Shown here piece by piece: positions 21,598-30,999 of a DNA stretch of 64,000 nt. The notes under the pieces were generated by a model that had not been told where the DNA came from, ran no database searches, and worked only from the letters and a program-made list of their open reading frames with translations. The first letter of the stretch is position 1. Each line of letters starts with the position of its first letter. The position numbers and the translations under genes are program-made. Source of the stretch: Rhodospirillaceae bacterium (lineage in GTDB: Bacteria > Pseudomonadota > Alphaproteobacteria > Rhodospirillales > Rhodospirillaceae); NCBI GenBank assembly GCA_018666155.1, contig JABJAH010000018.1:50463-114462 (forward strand). The letters are read 5' to 3'.

Positions 21598-22786
21598 GCC
21601 CCCACCAGCGCGCACGCATGTAGATCGCCGCAGCACATATCCAGCTGGCAAAAATCACGGCGAAGAGCGGCACCGTTGTGCCGTCATGTAAGTACCCGGC
21701 CAAGAACCCGATGATTGCCCCGCCACTCATCTGCAAGAAGCTGATGGCAGATGACGCGGTTCCTGCGATTTGAGGGAAGGGCATTAGCGCACCGGCCGTC
21801 GCCGCTGGTAAAACAAAGCCACAGGCAAAGAATACGCCGACAATTGGTACGATCACGGCGGGGATCGTCTGTACCTCATTCAGGCTCAAGGTTAACCCTA
21901 AAACGCCGAAGAGGACGCCGATGCCGACGCCGGTGCCGATCATATTCGTGACCCCGACGCGACTGACCAATTTACCGGCGAGGAGACCGCCGCTGACATA
22001 CCCGAGGGCGACAAAGAAAAACAAATAGCCGAATCGGTCCGGCGCAACACCCAGCACGCCGATCACCACAAAGGCACCGACCGAAATAAAACTGAACAAC
22101 GCGCCGTATGAAAACATTAGAGTTAGTGAATACGCGAGGAACTGTGGGTGCCTCAAAATGTGCCGGAAGTTGATTGCCATTTGTCGTGCCTGCGTCGCCG
22201 TGGGATCGCGGTTCACATTTGTTTCTCGGAGCAAAACGGAGACGGCCCAAATGAACAAAACACCGAGCATGGTGAGGGCGACAAAATGACTGCGCCAACC
22301 GAAGAGCACATGAAGCCAACCACCGATCATCGGTGCGACCGCCGGCGCCAACGCCATCGCTGACGCGATGTAGGCCATGAATCGCGCCGCTTCTTCTTTT
22401 TCGTATACGTCACGGACGACGGCGCGTACCAGCACGGGACCGGCGCAGCCGCCGACGGCTTGTATAAACCGCCAGACAATCAACTCTTCAATTGTTGTCG
22501 CCACCATGCAGCCGAGGCTTCCAATGACAAAGACTGTAAGCCCACCGATAAGGACTGACCGTCGGCCAAAGCGATCCGACAGCGGGCCGTAGATCACGGT
22601 CGCGCAGGCGAAGCCGGCAATAAAAACACTCATCGTCGCCTGCACGCGAGAGACCGTTGTCGATAGCGTTTCGGTGAGGGACGGTAGTGACGGAAGGTAG
22701 AGGTCTGTTGAGAGTGGCCCGAGAGCAACCATAAGAGTCAAAAGGACACTGACTTTTATATCCTTAGGGTTGAGTTTCACCGTCAT
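21563..22786 (-). CDS. MFS transporter, Bcr/CflA drug-resistance family
   Basis: Inner-membrane proton-driven exporter of 407 residues with about 12 hydrophobic segments. The N-terminus LMVALGPLSTDLYLPSLPSLTETL is the Bcr/CflA hallmark with the Asp in helix 1, and YGPLSDRFGRRSVLIGGLTVF is the MFS motif A between helices 2 and 3. RFIQAVGGCAGPVLVRAVVRD matches motif B. The family exports bicyclomycin, chloramphenicol, sulfonamides or small peptides in different species, so the substrate here is open. Start ATG 22784-22786. Convergent with the PBP gene with no terminator visible between. Confidence 0.9.
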   Translation of the reverse strand: MTVKLNPKDIKVSVLLTLMVALGPLSTDLYLPSLPSLTETLSTTVSRVQATMSVFIAGFACATVIYGPLSDRFGRRSVLIGGLTVFVIGSLGCMVATTIEELIVWRFIQAVGGCAGPVLVRAVVRDVYEKEEAARFMAYIASAMALAPAVAPMIGGWLHVLFGWRSHFVALTMLGVLFIWAVSVLLRETNVNRDPTATQARQMAINFRHILRHPQFLAYSLTLMFSYGALFSFISVGAFVVIGVLGVAPDRFGYLFFFVALGYVSGGLLAGKLVSRVGVTNMIGTGVGIGVLFGVLGLTLSLNEVQTIPAVIVPIVGVFFACGFVLPAATAGALMPFPQIAGTASSAISFLQMSGGAIIGFLAGYLHDGTTVPLFAVIFASWICAAAIYMRARWWGPIRPLADATNG

Positions 22787-23264
22787 TTTGAGCTTTCAGC
22801 CGTCAGATATAAACCGGATACAAGTTAACACCTGTACGGGACCGTTCTCGGTGGTGAGACACTATGCAAATCGCCGAGAACCCAAAAGAAAAAAGAACGG
22901 CAGTACCGGCAGCAAAGTGTGAGGTCGTTTCGCCCCGATTCAAACCTTGAGCATAAATGACTCAAAAACGGATTTTTACGAAACTTCCAGAGCGGTAGGG
23001 CCCAAATAAAGCAACTAAATAAAAGTTGAGAAACGGGGGATTTACCCTACATATACCTCGTTGTCGGAGCGCTGGAAAAGCAGGGAGCGCCTCCGCGAAC
23101 CTGAGTTAGGACTTCGTTAAATCTGACCCCTATAGAGTCAGCACCTAAGAAACAAATAAACGACGTCCGACCCAGGCCAAAGATCACAAGGGTAACGCAC
23201 ACGAAGATAGGCGGCATGTCGGCCGGCGCTTTTGCACGACATGTGACAAACAAGGAGTTACCCC
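22787..23264. other. Intergenic region between MFS and SleB-type genes
   Basis: About 480 bases between divergent genes. A short dyad CTGAC (23123-23127) / GTCAG (23137-23141) surrounds CCCTATAGA. AAGGAG at 23252-23257 is the ribosome site of the next gene. I see no convincing gene here; a 68-codon minus-strand frame at 23047-23253 has no family support. Confidence 0.35.
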
Positions 23265-23930
23265 GTGATCAGCAGGACAGTGTCTCTGAGCATGCGTTTT
23301 TTACGACGATATATTTTCGCAGCTGTGGCTGCGGTCTTTGTTCCGGCTGCCGTGGTGCACGCCGGTGACATTCCCGACGACCTCATGGTTGATCTGGATA
23401 GTCTGACCGTATCGGAAACAGAATTCGTATGCCTGGCGCTCAACGATTATTTTGAAGCGCGCGGCGAAAGCCTTGCCGGTCGATTGGCCGTGGCTAAGGT
23501 TGTCATCAACCGGGCGATGGATCGCCGTTACCCGGCGAACATTTGCGACGTCATTCAACAGAATAAGGCGCGTGTCATGCATCGCTGCCAGTTCTCTTGG
23601 TATTGTGATGGTCGGCCCGACACGCCGTATAACAATGTGGCCTGGGAACGGTCACTGAAACTGGCGGCGGCGGTTCTGCAAAAGGACTCCGGCATTGCTG
23701 ATCCCACAGGTGGGGCGCTGTGGTATCACGCCGCATTCGTTCATCCGTCGTGGGCCGATAACCTCGAAGTGTCTGGCGTTGTCGGTGGTCACATCTTCTA
23801 CCGGGATCTGAAAAATAGCCGATACGCGAAGCGTGTTCAGAAGCGAGATCCAATGGTCCCCGCTTTGCACCGTTTCTCGGAGTGGGTTGAATCCCGGCAA
23901 GCACGTCCAACTGCGATCGCGAGCCGCTAG
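23265..23930 (+). CDS. Exported cell-wall hydrolase, SleB family
   Basis: Predicted peptidoglycan hydrolase (Hydrolase_2 domain, spore-lytic SleB relative) of 221 residues. The start GTG 23265 has AAGGAG seven bases upstream. Residues 1-33 form a signal peptide (RFLRRYIFAAVAAVFVPAAVVHAG). The catalytic region shows CLALNDYFEARGESLAGRLAVAKVVINR with the conserved Glu, then YPANICDVIQQ, CQFSWYCDGR and WYHAAFVHPSWA, all signatures of the family. In non-sporulating proteobacteria such enzymes act in wall turnover. Its last bases overlap the convergent YgjP-type gene by four. Confidence 0.88.
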   Translation: MISRTVSLSMRFLRRYIFAAVAAVFVPAAVVHAGDIPDDLMVDLDSLTVSETEFVCLALNDYFEARGESLAGRLAVAKVVINRAMDRRYPANICDVIQQNKARVMHRCQFSWYCDGRPDTPYNNVAWERSLKLAAAVLQKDSGIADPTGGALWYHAAFVHPSWADNLEVSGVVGGHIFYRDLKNSRYAKRVQKRDPMVPALHRFSEWVESRQARPTAIASR

Positions 23931-24664
23931 GGTTCTGATTTCCAGTCGTCTAGGCCGTAGCGGTGGAGATCGCCGCCATGCTCTTTGAGCCAGGCCGTCG
24001 GTGGACGCCGGTCCTCAATCAATTGGTCAACGGTCTTCCAGAATCGCGCTGAGTGGTTGAGCTCACACAAGTGAGACACCTCGTGAGCAACGACGTAGTG
24101 CACGACGTTGATCGGGGTCATCATAAGGCGCCAGCTAAACGATAACCTTCCGTCACTGGTACAGCTTCCCCAGCGAGATCGTGTGTCTCGTAGAGATATG
24201 GCAGCAATAGTTTTTCCAAGAGTGTCGGCGTAGTTATGGGCGATGGGTGAAATCACTTTTCGCGCTTCTCCCTTAAACCAATCATGGACACGTCGAGATA
24301 GGTGGTCTCCCGTACCCGAGACATTTAGCGCACCCGCTTCACGCCATACCCCGCGTCGCGCATCAGGGTGATGATGAATGATATGAGGGTCCCCGAGAAT
24401 GGGCACTTCAACACCGTGGGAAAACGGAATAGGCGGAACGAGTTCAGCAATCCGCGCCGCGATCCAATCCGCCTTATCGATAGCAAACGCGATCGCTGCT
24501 CGTTTGCTGGTGCGCCTCGGTTTTACAAGAACAACACATCCCTTTATGGGGTCTACCCTCAAGCTGACGCGCCGTGCCCGCGCATGTTCAGACAGACGCA
24601 CACTTAGTTCTCGATCGTTAACTTTAAGAACAAGAGTTTCACCGTCTTTCAGGTCGCCTGCCAC
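23927..24664 (-). CDS. YgjP/SprT-like zinc metallopeptidase (DUF45)
   Basis: Predicted cytoplasmic zinc hydrolase of the YgjP family, 245 residues. The motifs are RDTRSRWGSCTSDGRLSFSWRLM and YVVAHEVSHLCELNHSARFW, where HEVSH is the metal-binding HExxH and the later His is the third ligand. The N-terminal half (KVNDRELSVRLSEHARARRVSLRVD) is a beta-rich domain typical of the family. The start is uncertain: GTG 24664 is preferred over TTG 24682, both around the ycgN stop. Substrate unknown; the family has been likened to the SprT/Spartan proteases. It is the last gene of the long ccm-sco-ycgN operon. Confidence 0.85.
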   Translation of the reverse strand: MAGDLKDGETLVLKVNDRELSVRLSEHARARRVSLRVDPIKGCVVLVKPRRTSKRAAIAFAIDKADWIAARIAELVPPIPFSHGVEVPILGDPHIIHHHPDARRGVWREAGALNVSGTGDHLSRRVHDWFKGEARKVISPIAHNYADTLGKTIAAISLRDTRSRWGSCTSDGRLSFSWRLMMTPINVVHYVVAHEVSHLCELNHSARFWKTVDQLIEDRRPPTAWLKEHGGDLHRYGLDDWKSEP

Positions 24665-24666
24665 GG

Positions 24667-25128
24667 CTACATGTCCGGCCAATCGACGAGGTGAGAGCTG
24701 AGCGGGCCGGCAACCACTTCCGACACGGCCCGTCCACGCAGCGACACGCCAGCCGCGTGCACTGATTCAGTGCTGCCGGAGACCAACGGATGCCAGTGTG
24801 GCAGATCTTCCCTGTTAGCGACCAAACGGTAGGCGCAGGTTGTGGGCAGCCAGTTTAGTGTGCCGGCCGTCTTCGGAGACAACTGGACACAGTCAGGTAC
24901 TTTCACTTTTCGGTTTGGATAATCGGTACAGCGACAGGTCTCTAAATCAAGTAAACGGCAGGCGACATTGGTCGGAAAGATCTCGTCCGTATCCGCGTCC
25001 TGAAGTTTATGAAGGCAGCACTTCCCACAGCCGTCACACAGGCTTTCCCATTCCTGTCGCGACATTTGGCCCAGTGTTTTGGTGTGCCAGAAAGGCACTT
25101 TGTCGTTTGACCTATCGGATGTCGTCAA
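24667..25128 (-). CDS. ycgN: YcgN-family cysteine-cluster protein (UPF0260)
   Basis: Small protein of 153 residues with eight or more conserved cysteines: [12 protein letters not shown] (about 32-43), [23 protein letters not shown] and [25 protein letters not shown] and [15 protein letters not shown] align with E. coli YcgN. The CxxCGxCC arrangement suggests bound iron or zinc, but no function is established. Start TTG 25128 overlaps the SCO stop (TTGA); a GTG at 25098 ([12 protein letters not shown]) is an alternative. Part of the ccm operon, between sco1 and the YgjP-type gene. Confidence 0.85.
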   Translation of the reverse strand: MTTSDRSNDKVPFWHTKTLGQMSRQEWESLCDGCGKCCLHKLQDADTDEIFPTNVACRLLDLETCRCTDYPNRKVKVPDCVQLSPKTAGTLNWLPTTCAYRLVANREDLPHWHPLVSGSTESVHAAGVSLRGRAVSEVVAGPLSSHLVDWPDM

Positions 25129-25733
25129 AGCAGTTCTCTCAAGCGTGCGCTGAGATCTTCCATCGTAACGTCTTTTCCGAAGTGATCAATGTATCGCCCA
25201 CCGCGGTTCATGAGATAGAGAAACCCTGAGTGATCAATCGTGTAGTCGCCATCCTCACCAATCGGCGCCTCACGGAAAAACACACGATAGGCATCGGCTG
25301 CTTTCTGAACTTGGTCTTGCGTGCCCGTAAGGCCAATCATACTTGAATGAAAGTTGCTGACGTAGGCTGACATCGTTTCGACCGTGTCTCGTTTAGGGTC
25401 GAGTGTGATGAAGATGGGTTGAACGGACTCACCCTTTTGCCCAGGTAGGATCTCGATTGCATCTGCGACGGTTTGTAGGGTCATTGGGCAAATGTCGGGA
25501 CAGTACGTAAAGCCGAAATAGATCAAACTATAATGGCCGAGCAGAGCCTGTTCCGTTACCGTCGCGCCGGTGTGATCTGTCAGCGTGAATGCGCCGCCAA
25601 TGGCAGCTGACCCTTCGACAGTATTGTCATTTGGATTAGGGCGGAGGCCCGGCAGGTACAAGGCAAGAATCAGCAATGTGCCGATGGCCACCATGCCGCC
25701 AATGATAAGTCTCTTAGCCAATGCCGGGGTCAT
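25125..25733 (-). CDS. SCO1/SenC-family copper chaperone
   Basis: Membrane-anchored thioredoxin-fold protein of 202 residues that delivers copper to the CuA site of cytochrome c oxidase. An N-terminal membrane helix ([19 protein letters not shown], about 9-27) is followed by a periplasmic domain with [36 protein letters not shown], whose CxxxC pair binds copper together with the distal His in [14 protein letters not shown]. All three copper ligands are present. Its stop overlaps ycgN by TTGA, and it lies about 60 bp after ccmI. The link with cytochrome c maturation supports a role in oxidase assembly. Confidence 0.93.
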   Translation of the reverse strand: MTPALAKRLIIGGMVAIGTLLILALYLPGLRPNPNDNTVEGSAAIGGAFTLTDHTGATVTEQALLGHYSLIYFGFTYCPDICPMTLQTVADAIEILPGQKGESVQPIFITLDPKRDTVETMSAYVSNFHSSMIGLTGTQDQVQKAADAYRVFFREAPIGEDGDYTIDHSGFLYLMNRGGRYIDHFGKDVTMEDLSARLRELL

Positions 25734-25793
25734 CGTGCTGTCCTTGGATTTTTTTGAAGACGAAACAGGGTCTGGACGGCTTTTATAGCCTCT

Positions 25794-27227
25794 TTACTCT
25801 GGAAGTTCTTCTAATCTGCGCAAGACGGCGTCTCGTGCAGAATCTCCAGGCGGAAGTAAATCAAGGAGTCGTGTCCATCGTTCTCTTGCGAGGCCAATGT
25901 CCCCGGTGCTGGCGGCTGATAGACCGGCAATGAAAAGTCCATCGGGGCTGCTGGCGTCGAGCAAAAGAATTTCACCACTCAATTCAGCCACCTCATCTGG
26001 AATCGGGTCACCGGGCTGAACGGCTTTGAGCAACAGATCAGCCAACAGGATACGCGGCTGAATTGCGTCTTCCTTTAGCTCTGCTGCCTGTCGGTACGCG
26101 CTGGCAGATTTCTCTGTCGCGCCGAGAACACCGTAAGACCGACCCAATTGCATCCAGCCATCGAAATCGTCAGGTCCAAATTCGAGGCGTGCCTCCAACC
26201 CCCCAACCATCTCCTGAATCATGGTGAGTTCGTCGCCGGAAAACCGCCCTGCGAGGGCGCTGACGTCTGGGCGGAAATCATCTTCATCGGCTTGTGGAAC
26301 GGCTGTGCTTTTCGGCGCTTCCGCATTTGTTGCTGAAGGAGGCGCCTCCCCTGCTAGCGGGTGACGCGGCGTGACCGTCATCGGCATGATGTTGTTTGCC
26401 ATCGCGACCTTGCTCATTTGATCGCGAACCATCGCCAACCACGGTGCATCAGCAGGTGCGCTGGCGGTCAGGTCGCGCCAAATTGCAATGGCGTCTTTTG
26501 TGTTGCCAGCTTGGGCTGATGCTAGTCCTAAATAAAATCGGGCGCGTGGCTCTTCTCGATCAGAACGCAAGACGGCTAAAAAGATATCGGCAGCCTCGGG
26601 CGTTACCGTGCCACCGTTTGATGCCGTTAGAGTGTCCGCAAACTCGGTATAGATATCCGTGTCATTGGCGCCGCTGGCGAGAGCCCGCCTGTACGCGCTG
26701 GCAGAGTCCTCGAGCCGGTTGGCCTGACGGTAGCTGCGCGCCAGCAACACCCATCCTTCAGTACTGTCAGGGTCTTGTCGCAGCCGGTCTGCCAAATCTT
26801 CAATCAGAACATCGAAGTCTGCTTGGTCTGGGTTGGCGAGCGCGTCAGCCCGACGATCATCCATGCCCGCGGCAGGCAACCCCGGTGTTCCAATGGATAG
26901 ATAGACGGCCAAGGCGCCGAATGGAACGAGCACCGCCATGGCCGTGACAGCGAACATCCTGAAGATGGGTGCGTCTTGTTCAGTTGCAGATCTTGCACGC
27001 CGACTGGCTGCAAGGAGACGCCTCCTGATTTCAAGGCGAGCGGTTTCAGTTTCCGCCTCGGTTAGCAATCCATTGGTGAGGTCGCGTTCGACTTCGTCCA
27101 ACTGGGCGCGGTAGACCGCTTGGTCTGCTTCGGTGTTTTGTGCGGTAGTTCTGGTATTGCGAATGACAGGCCATACCAAAGCCGTCACAGCCAACAGGGT
27201 CAACGCAGCGTATCCGAGCCAGATCAT
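25794..27227 (-). CDS. ccmI: Cytochrome c maturation protein CcmI (CycH)
   Basis: Apocytochrome c chaperone of System I, 477 residues. Two N-terminal membrane segments (about 2-20 and 96-118) flank a cytoplasmic helical loop with TEADQAVYRAQLDEVERDL, the normal CcmI-1 domain. The periplasmic part has TPR repeats, for example TEGWVLLARSYRQANRLEDSASAYRRALASG and DGWMQLGRSYGVLGATEKSASAYRQAAEL, which bind the C-terminal helix of apocytochromes. ATG 27227 overlaps the ccmH stop as ATGA. Last of the nine ccm genes. Confidence 0.93.
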   Translation of the reverse strand: MIWLGYAALTLLAVTALVWPVIRNTRTTAQNTEADQAVYRAQLDEVERDLTNGLLTEAETETARLEIRRRLLAASRRARSATEQDAPIFRMFAVTAMAVLVPFGALAVYLSIGTPGLPAAGMDDRRADALANPDQADFDVLIEDLADRLRQDPDSTEGWVLLARSYRQANRLEDSASAYRRALASGANDTDIYTEFADTLTASNGGTVTPEAADIFLAVLRSDREEPRARFYLGLASAQAGNTKDAIAIWRDLTASAPADAPWLAMVRDQMSKVAMANNIMPMTVTPRHPLAGEAPPSATNAEAPKSTAVPQADEDDFRPDVSALAGRFSGDELTMIQEMVGGLEARLEFGPDDFDGWMQLGRSYGVLGATEKSASAYRQAAELKEDAIQPRILLADLLLKAVQPGDPIPDEVAELSGEILLLDASSPDGLFIAGLSAASTGDIGLARERWTRLLDLLPPGDSARDAVLRRLEELPE

Positions 27228-27703
27228 TTTGTATCAGGCCGGTCGGTTTTTTGAATTAACGCGTCCACTTCTGCCATTTCCTCGTCTGATAATGCAGACG
27301 CCGCCGCTGACGTCGGTCGCTTTATATACCTGGCTGCTACAACCGCACCACCGAGAAGCAATAAGAACGGGCCAAACCACAGGAGAACTGTTTGTGACGT
27401 GACGCGCGGGCGCAACAACACGAAATCACCGTATCGATCAACCATGTAAGCAAGGACGGCCTGATTGCTGTCGCCGGCTAGAATACGTTGCCGCACTAGG
27501 CGACGCATGTCCTGCGCCAAGGTGGCATTTGATTCGTCTATGGTTTCGTTCTGACAGACGACGCATCTGAGGTCTTGGCTGATCACGCGTGCGCGTTCTT
27601 CAAGAGCAGGATCGGTAAGCATCTCGTCGGGTTCAACGGCGTAGGCCGTTGCTGCGAGCAAAGAGCAGAACAGGATGCTGATTATTGTACTTGCAGGTTT
27701 CAC
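27224..27703 (-). CDS. ccmH: Cytochrome c maturation protein CcmH
   Basis: Thiol-oxidoreductase that keeps the CXXCH motif of apocytochrome c reduced and hands it to CcmF. The start is GTG 27701-27703, overlapping the ccmG stop as GTGA, and gives a clean signal peptide (MKPASTIISILFCSLLAATAYA). The hallmark LRCVVCQNETIDESNA carries the two redox cysteines. One C-terminal membrane helix (VLLWFGPFLLLLGGAVVAARYI) follows. At 159 residues it is the short form without TPRs, which are on ccmI. An earlier in-frame start would overlap ccmG by 46 bases and hide the signal peptide. Confidence 0.95.
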   Translation of the reverse strand: MKPASTIISILFCSLLAATAYAVEPDEMLTDPALEERARVISQDLRCVVCQNETIDESNATLAQDMRRLVRQRILAGDSNQAVLAYMVDRYGDFVLLRPRVTSQTVLLWFGPFLLLLGGAVVAARYIKRPTSAAASALSDEEMAEVDALIQKTDRPDTK

Positions 27704-28272
27704 TGGCGCAGCTGCTCCACCAAAGGGGCGATTGTGTTGGTCCAAACGTCCGGTGTGATCGGCCCAATGTGTTTGTAGCGAATGATGCCGTCTGCATCGA
27801 CGACGAATGTCTCAGGCGCGCCGGTCACCCCAAACGCGATGGCCGCCTCGCTTACTGGGTCTTGCCCGATCAGGTCGTAGGGGTCGCCATTTCGCGCCAG
27901 CCACCGGACGCTTGCCGTCGGATCATCCCGCCATGCAATGCCGTGCAAAGGAATATCATTTTGTCCTGCGACGTCCATAAGGAGCGGATGCTCCGATAGA
28001 CAAGCGATGCACCAAGACCCCCAAATGTTAACCAAGCTGACTTCTTTTTTGAGATCTGCTGTTGCCAGCCCTGCACCGCGGTCAGGGAGAGGAGGCAGGT
28101 CGATGTTAGGGGCAGGCGTGTTCAGCAGAACGGATGGGACCAGTGACGGGTCTTGCCCGCCCTCGACATCCATCAGACGTTTAGCAAACGCGCCGACGAG
28201 CAGGGCAACTACGATGACCGGCAGGATAGCGGTCCAGCGTCCAACGCTTCGTTTGGTTTCGACCTCAGCCAT
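27700..28272 (-). CDS. ccmG: Thiol:disulfide interchange protein CcmG (DsbE)
   Basis: Membrane-tethered periplasmic thioredoxin, 190 residues, that reduces CcmH or apocytochrome c. An N-terminal membrane segment (AILPVIVVALLVGAFAKRLM, about 14-33) is followed by the thioredoxin fold with NIWGSWCIACLSEHPLLMDVA; WCIAC is the active site. GVTGAPETFVVDADG contains the cis-Pro-type loop and conserved Glu of the family. It starts 3 bp after the ccmF stop and overlaps ccmH by GTGA. Confidence 0.95.
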   Translation of the reverse strand: MAEVETKRSVGRWTAILPVIVVALLVGAFAKRLMDVEGGQDPSLVPSVLLNTPAPNIDLPPLPDRGAGLATADLKKEVSLVNIWGSWCIACLSEHPLLMDVAGQNDIPLHGIAWRDDPTASVRWLARNGDPYDLIGQDPVSEAAIAFGVTGAPETFVVDADGIIRYKHIGPITPDVWTNTIAPLVEQLRQ

Positions 28273-28275
28273 GCC

Positions 28276-30261
28276 TTATACCTCTGCGGGCTCTGCTGCT
28301 GCCGGTGCGCGACGGGGTGCGCCGATCCGATGACGTCGATCACTTAAGGAGATCACACCGCCAAAACCCATCATAAGAATGCCGTACCAAAGGAACGGAA
28401 CAAAGGGTTCGAAATAGGCGCGCACAACGTATCGTCCATCTGCAGTCGGACCATCTCCGAGAACGACATACAGGTCAGCCCAGAACGCCGTATGAATGGC
28501 TGCTTCTGTGGTTTGCTGTACCGGTTGGTCATAGACCCGCCGCTCCGGCGTCAAGGGTATGGATGATCCACCCCGCTTGGCCGAGAAGGTGCCTTGAAGA
28601 GATTCATAGTTGGGGCCTTGGATGAGCTCAGCGCCATTGAACGTAATTTCATAGCCGGCGACTGTTACTTTTTCGCCCGCCGCCATGGTCAGAATATTTT
28701 CCTGTTTCCACGCACTTGAACCAGAGACACCGACAATCAGGATGGCCATTCCCATGTGAGCGACGGTCATGCCATGGGAAGCCCGGGGCAGAGCTCGCAC
28801 CCGCCGCCATGTGTCAGTTGGTGCTCCCTTGAAGAGGCGCACCCGTCCTGCCCATTCGATGAAGGACGATGAAAAAAGCCATGTGGCTAAAGCGATCCCT
28901 GCGGCGCCGGCGATATCAACAATAGCGACACCACTCATCGCGAGTGCGATCGCAAAGACAATGGCCACGGCGGCCAGCGCCCCTTTGAGTCGGCCCAAAA
29001 TACCGGCTAAGTCGCTGCGCTTCCACGCCATCATCGGGCCGATGCCCATAAGCAGGACCATTGGCACCATGAGGGGGATGAACACCGTGTTAAAGTAAGG
29101 CGCACCAACGGACAGCTTACCTAGTTCCAGCGCTTCCGCGATCAGCGGGTAGAGGGTTCCGAGTAAAACCGTGGCAGCCGCGGTTGTCAGGAACAGGTTG
29201 TTGATGAGCAGGCCGCTTTCCCGTGAAACCGGCGCGAACAATCCACCGGGCTCCAGGGTTGGTGCGCGGATAGCGTAGAGCGTCAAGGATCCCCCAACCG
29301 CAATGGCGAGCAGCACCAGCACGAACACGCCGCGCGTTGGGTCGGCCGCAAAAGCGTGGACGGATGTTAAAATTCCCGACCGCACGAGGAAGGTGCCAAG
29401 GAGGCTTAATGAAAACGTGATGATGGCGAGCAGGATCGTCCAACTCTTCAACGCTTCGCGTTTCTCTACAACGATCGCTGAGTGCAATAAGGCGGTACCG
29501 GTTAACCATGGAATGAAAGATGCATTCTCGACCGGGTCCCAGAACCACCAACCGCCCCAGCCCAGTTCGTAGTAGGCCCACCAAGAGCCGAGCCCGATGC
29601 CGACCGTGAGAAAAGACCAAGCGGCCAACGTCCATGGCCGGACCCAGCGGGCCCAGGCGGCGTCGACCCGACCCTCAAGGAGCGCGGCCACAGCGAACGA
29701 GAAGGCCATCGAGAAGCCGACATAGCCGAGGTAGAGCATTGGTGGATGAAAGGCGAGGCCTGGGTCCTGCAGCAATGGGTTTAAGCCCATGCCCTGAACC
29801 GGCGCCGGATCGATACGCAGGAAGGGATTGGAGGTAAACAGAATGAACGAGAGAAATCCTGCGCCGATTAATCCCTGTACAGCTAGGGCTCGGGCTTTCA
29901 AGCGGTCGGGCAGGCCATCGCCGAAAGCCGCCACAGCCGCACCAAACACAGCGAGGATGGACACCCACAACAACAGTGAGCCTTCGTGGTTTCCCCAGAC
30001 GCCACTAATTTTATAGAGCAGCGGTTTGGCGGTGTGAGAGTTTTGGTAAACGTTCATTACCGAAAAATCTGAAGCGATGAAGGCCTGGGTGAGCGCGGCG
30101 AAGGCTGTTCCGATCAGCAACATTTGTGCCAGCGCCGCAGGTCCGGCCACTGCCATCAACGCCGCGTCCCGGCGCTGGGCACCGATCAAAGGAACAATGG
30201 ATTGGACTAGGGCGACGGGCAGCGCTAAGGCCAGAGCGAAGAGACCGAGTTCAGGGTTCAT
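28276..30261 (-). CDS. ccmF: Haem lyase subunit CcmF
   Basis: Large polytopic protein of 661 residues, the core of the System I haem lyase that attaches haem to apocytochrome c. About 15 hydrophobic segments are seen. The WWD domain is WGGWWFWDPVENASFIPWL, flanked by the conserved histidines in NSHTAKPLLYKISGVWGNHEGSLLLW and LLHSAIVVEKREALKSW. The C-terminal periplasmic loop ends in ALHTAFWADLYVVLGD-like sequence (IHTAFWADLYVVLGDG) and PFLWYGILMMGFGGVISL. The start overlaps the ccmE stop as ATGA. Confidence 0.97.
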   Translation of the reverse strand: MNPELGLFALALALPVALVQSIVPLIGAQRRDAALMAVAGPAALAQMLLIGTAFAALTQAFIASDFSVMNVYQNSHTAKPLLYKISGVWGNHEGSLLLWVSILAVFGAAVAAFGDGLPDRLKARALAVQGLIGAGFLSFILFTSNPFLRIDPAPVQGMGLNPLLQDPGLAFHPPMLYLGYVGFSMAFSFAVAALLEGRVDAAWARWVRPWTLAAWSFLTVGIGLGSWWAYYELGWGGWWFWDPVENASFIPWLTGTALLHSAIVVEKREALKSWTILLAIITFSLSLLGTFLVRSGILTSVHAFAADPTRGVFVLVLLAIAVGGSLTLYAIRAPTLEPGGLFAPVSRESGLLINNLFLTTAAATVLLGTLYPLIAEALELGKLSVGAPYFNTVFIPLMVPMVLLMGIGPMMAWKRSDLAGILGRLKGALAAVAIVFAIALAMSGVAIVDIAGAAGIALATWLFSSSFIEWAGRVRLFKGAPTDTWRRVRALPRASHGMTVAHMGMAILIVGVSGSSAWKQENILTMAAGEKVTVAGYEITFNGAELIQGPNYESLQGTFSAKRGGSSIPLTPERRVYDQPVQQTTEAAIHTAFWADLYVVLGDGPTADGRYVVRAYFEPFVPFLWYGILMMGFGGVISLSDRRHRIGAPRRAPAAAEPAEV

Positions 30262-30743
30262 GGTACGGCGATGCTTTCGGTTGCAGCAGTTTCTTGTTTT
30301 GCCGCGCTGTTTTCACCACGCCATTCACCGGCGGCTTTGATTGCGTCGGCCACTTCCGGCGGCATGTAGTTTTCATCATGTTTGGCGAGCACATCGGAGG
30401 CTTGAAAGACCCCCGATGCCAACAAGTATCCCTCGGCCACGATACCTTGTCCTTCGCGAAACAAGTCGGGAAGTATGCCGCGATAGGTCACGTTCAATGT
30501 CTCTGCCGTATCGGTCACCGTAAACGAAACCGTTTCGCCCGCCGCACTGACGCTTCCTGTTTCAACCAATCCACCGATCCGAATGCGCTGACCAGGAGAT
30601 AATTCTTGCCGGCTGATTTCGGACGGGCTGTAGAAAAAGACGATGCTGTCCTCGAATGCGGTCAGCACCAACGCGATGCCAGTCGCAACTGCGAGCCCGC
30701 CGAGCAGAACAAAATAAAGTCTCTGAGTTTTACGCTTCGCCAC
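30258..30743 (-). CDS. ccmE: Periplasmic haem chaperone CcmE
   Basis: Takes haem from the CcmABCD complex, binds it covalently through a His, and passes it to CcmF. The start is GTG 30741-30743, with GGAG six bases upstream; an ATG at 30755 adds four residues. One N-terminal membrane segment (YFVLLGGLAVATGIALVLTAF) is followed by the OB-fold domain: FFYSPSEI, RIRIGGLVETGSV, VTDTAETLNVTYRGILPDLFREGQGIVAEG. The haem-binding motif is LAKHDENYMPPEV, with the His that is typical for the classical (not the Cys-variant) form. Overlaps ccmD by 14 bases. Confidence 0.95.
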   Translation of the reverse strand: MAKRKTQRLYFVLLGGLAVATGIALVLTAFEDSIVFFYSPSEISRQELSPGQRIRIGGLVETGSVSAAGETVSFTVTDTAETLNVTYRGILPDLFREGQGIVAEGYLLASGVFQASDVLAKHDENYMPPEVADAIKAAGEWRGENSAAKQETAATESIAVP

Positions 30744-30942
30744 CGTTCGCTCCATTGTCTTGTGGGTCGGCTGGGGTTTCCGTCCGAGGTGGACGCAGGC
30801 GATCCAATTCTGCTTGCCGCGCCGTGACCGACCGCCGCGAAATAACGAGCAAAGTGATGAGTCCGATCACAGCCAGAGCATAAGCCGGCCAAACAAAGGC
30901 TGCGTAGCCACCCATATCTAATATGTCTTGAAGTGAGCTCAA
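30730..30942 (-). CDS. ccmD: Haem exporter accessory protein CcmD
   Basis: Small single-pass membrane protein needed to release holo-CcmE from CcmAB. The motif DMGGYAAFVWPAYALAVIGLITLLV is the CcmD signature and its one membrane helix. A basic, then acidic cytoplasmic tail (ARQAELDRLRPPRTETPADPQDN) follows, which is long for the family. The start is uncertain: TTG 30942 gives 70 residues, ATG 30915 gives 61 and begins right at MGGYAAF. It is between ccmC (57 bp) and ccmE (overlapping), the standard order. Confidence 0.9.
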   Translation of the reverse strand: MSSLQDILDMGGYAAFVWPAYALAVIGLITLLVISRRSVTARQAELDRLRPPRTETPADPQDNGANGGEA

Positions 30943-30999
30943 TGTTTTAGACCGATTGTACCGATGAGAGTGTTGCTGCCATGTATATCAGTAAATCTG

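Noticed and set aside
23047..23253. 68-codon minus-strand frame in the MFS/SleB gap
   Set aside because: No family motif, and the frame ends 11 bases before the SleB-type gene start and covers its likely promoter.
30126..30602. 158-codon plus-strand frame over ccmF/ccmE
   Set aside because: Antisense shadow of two clear ccm genes.
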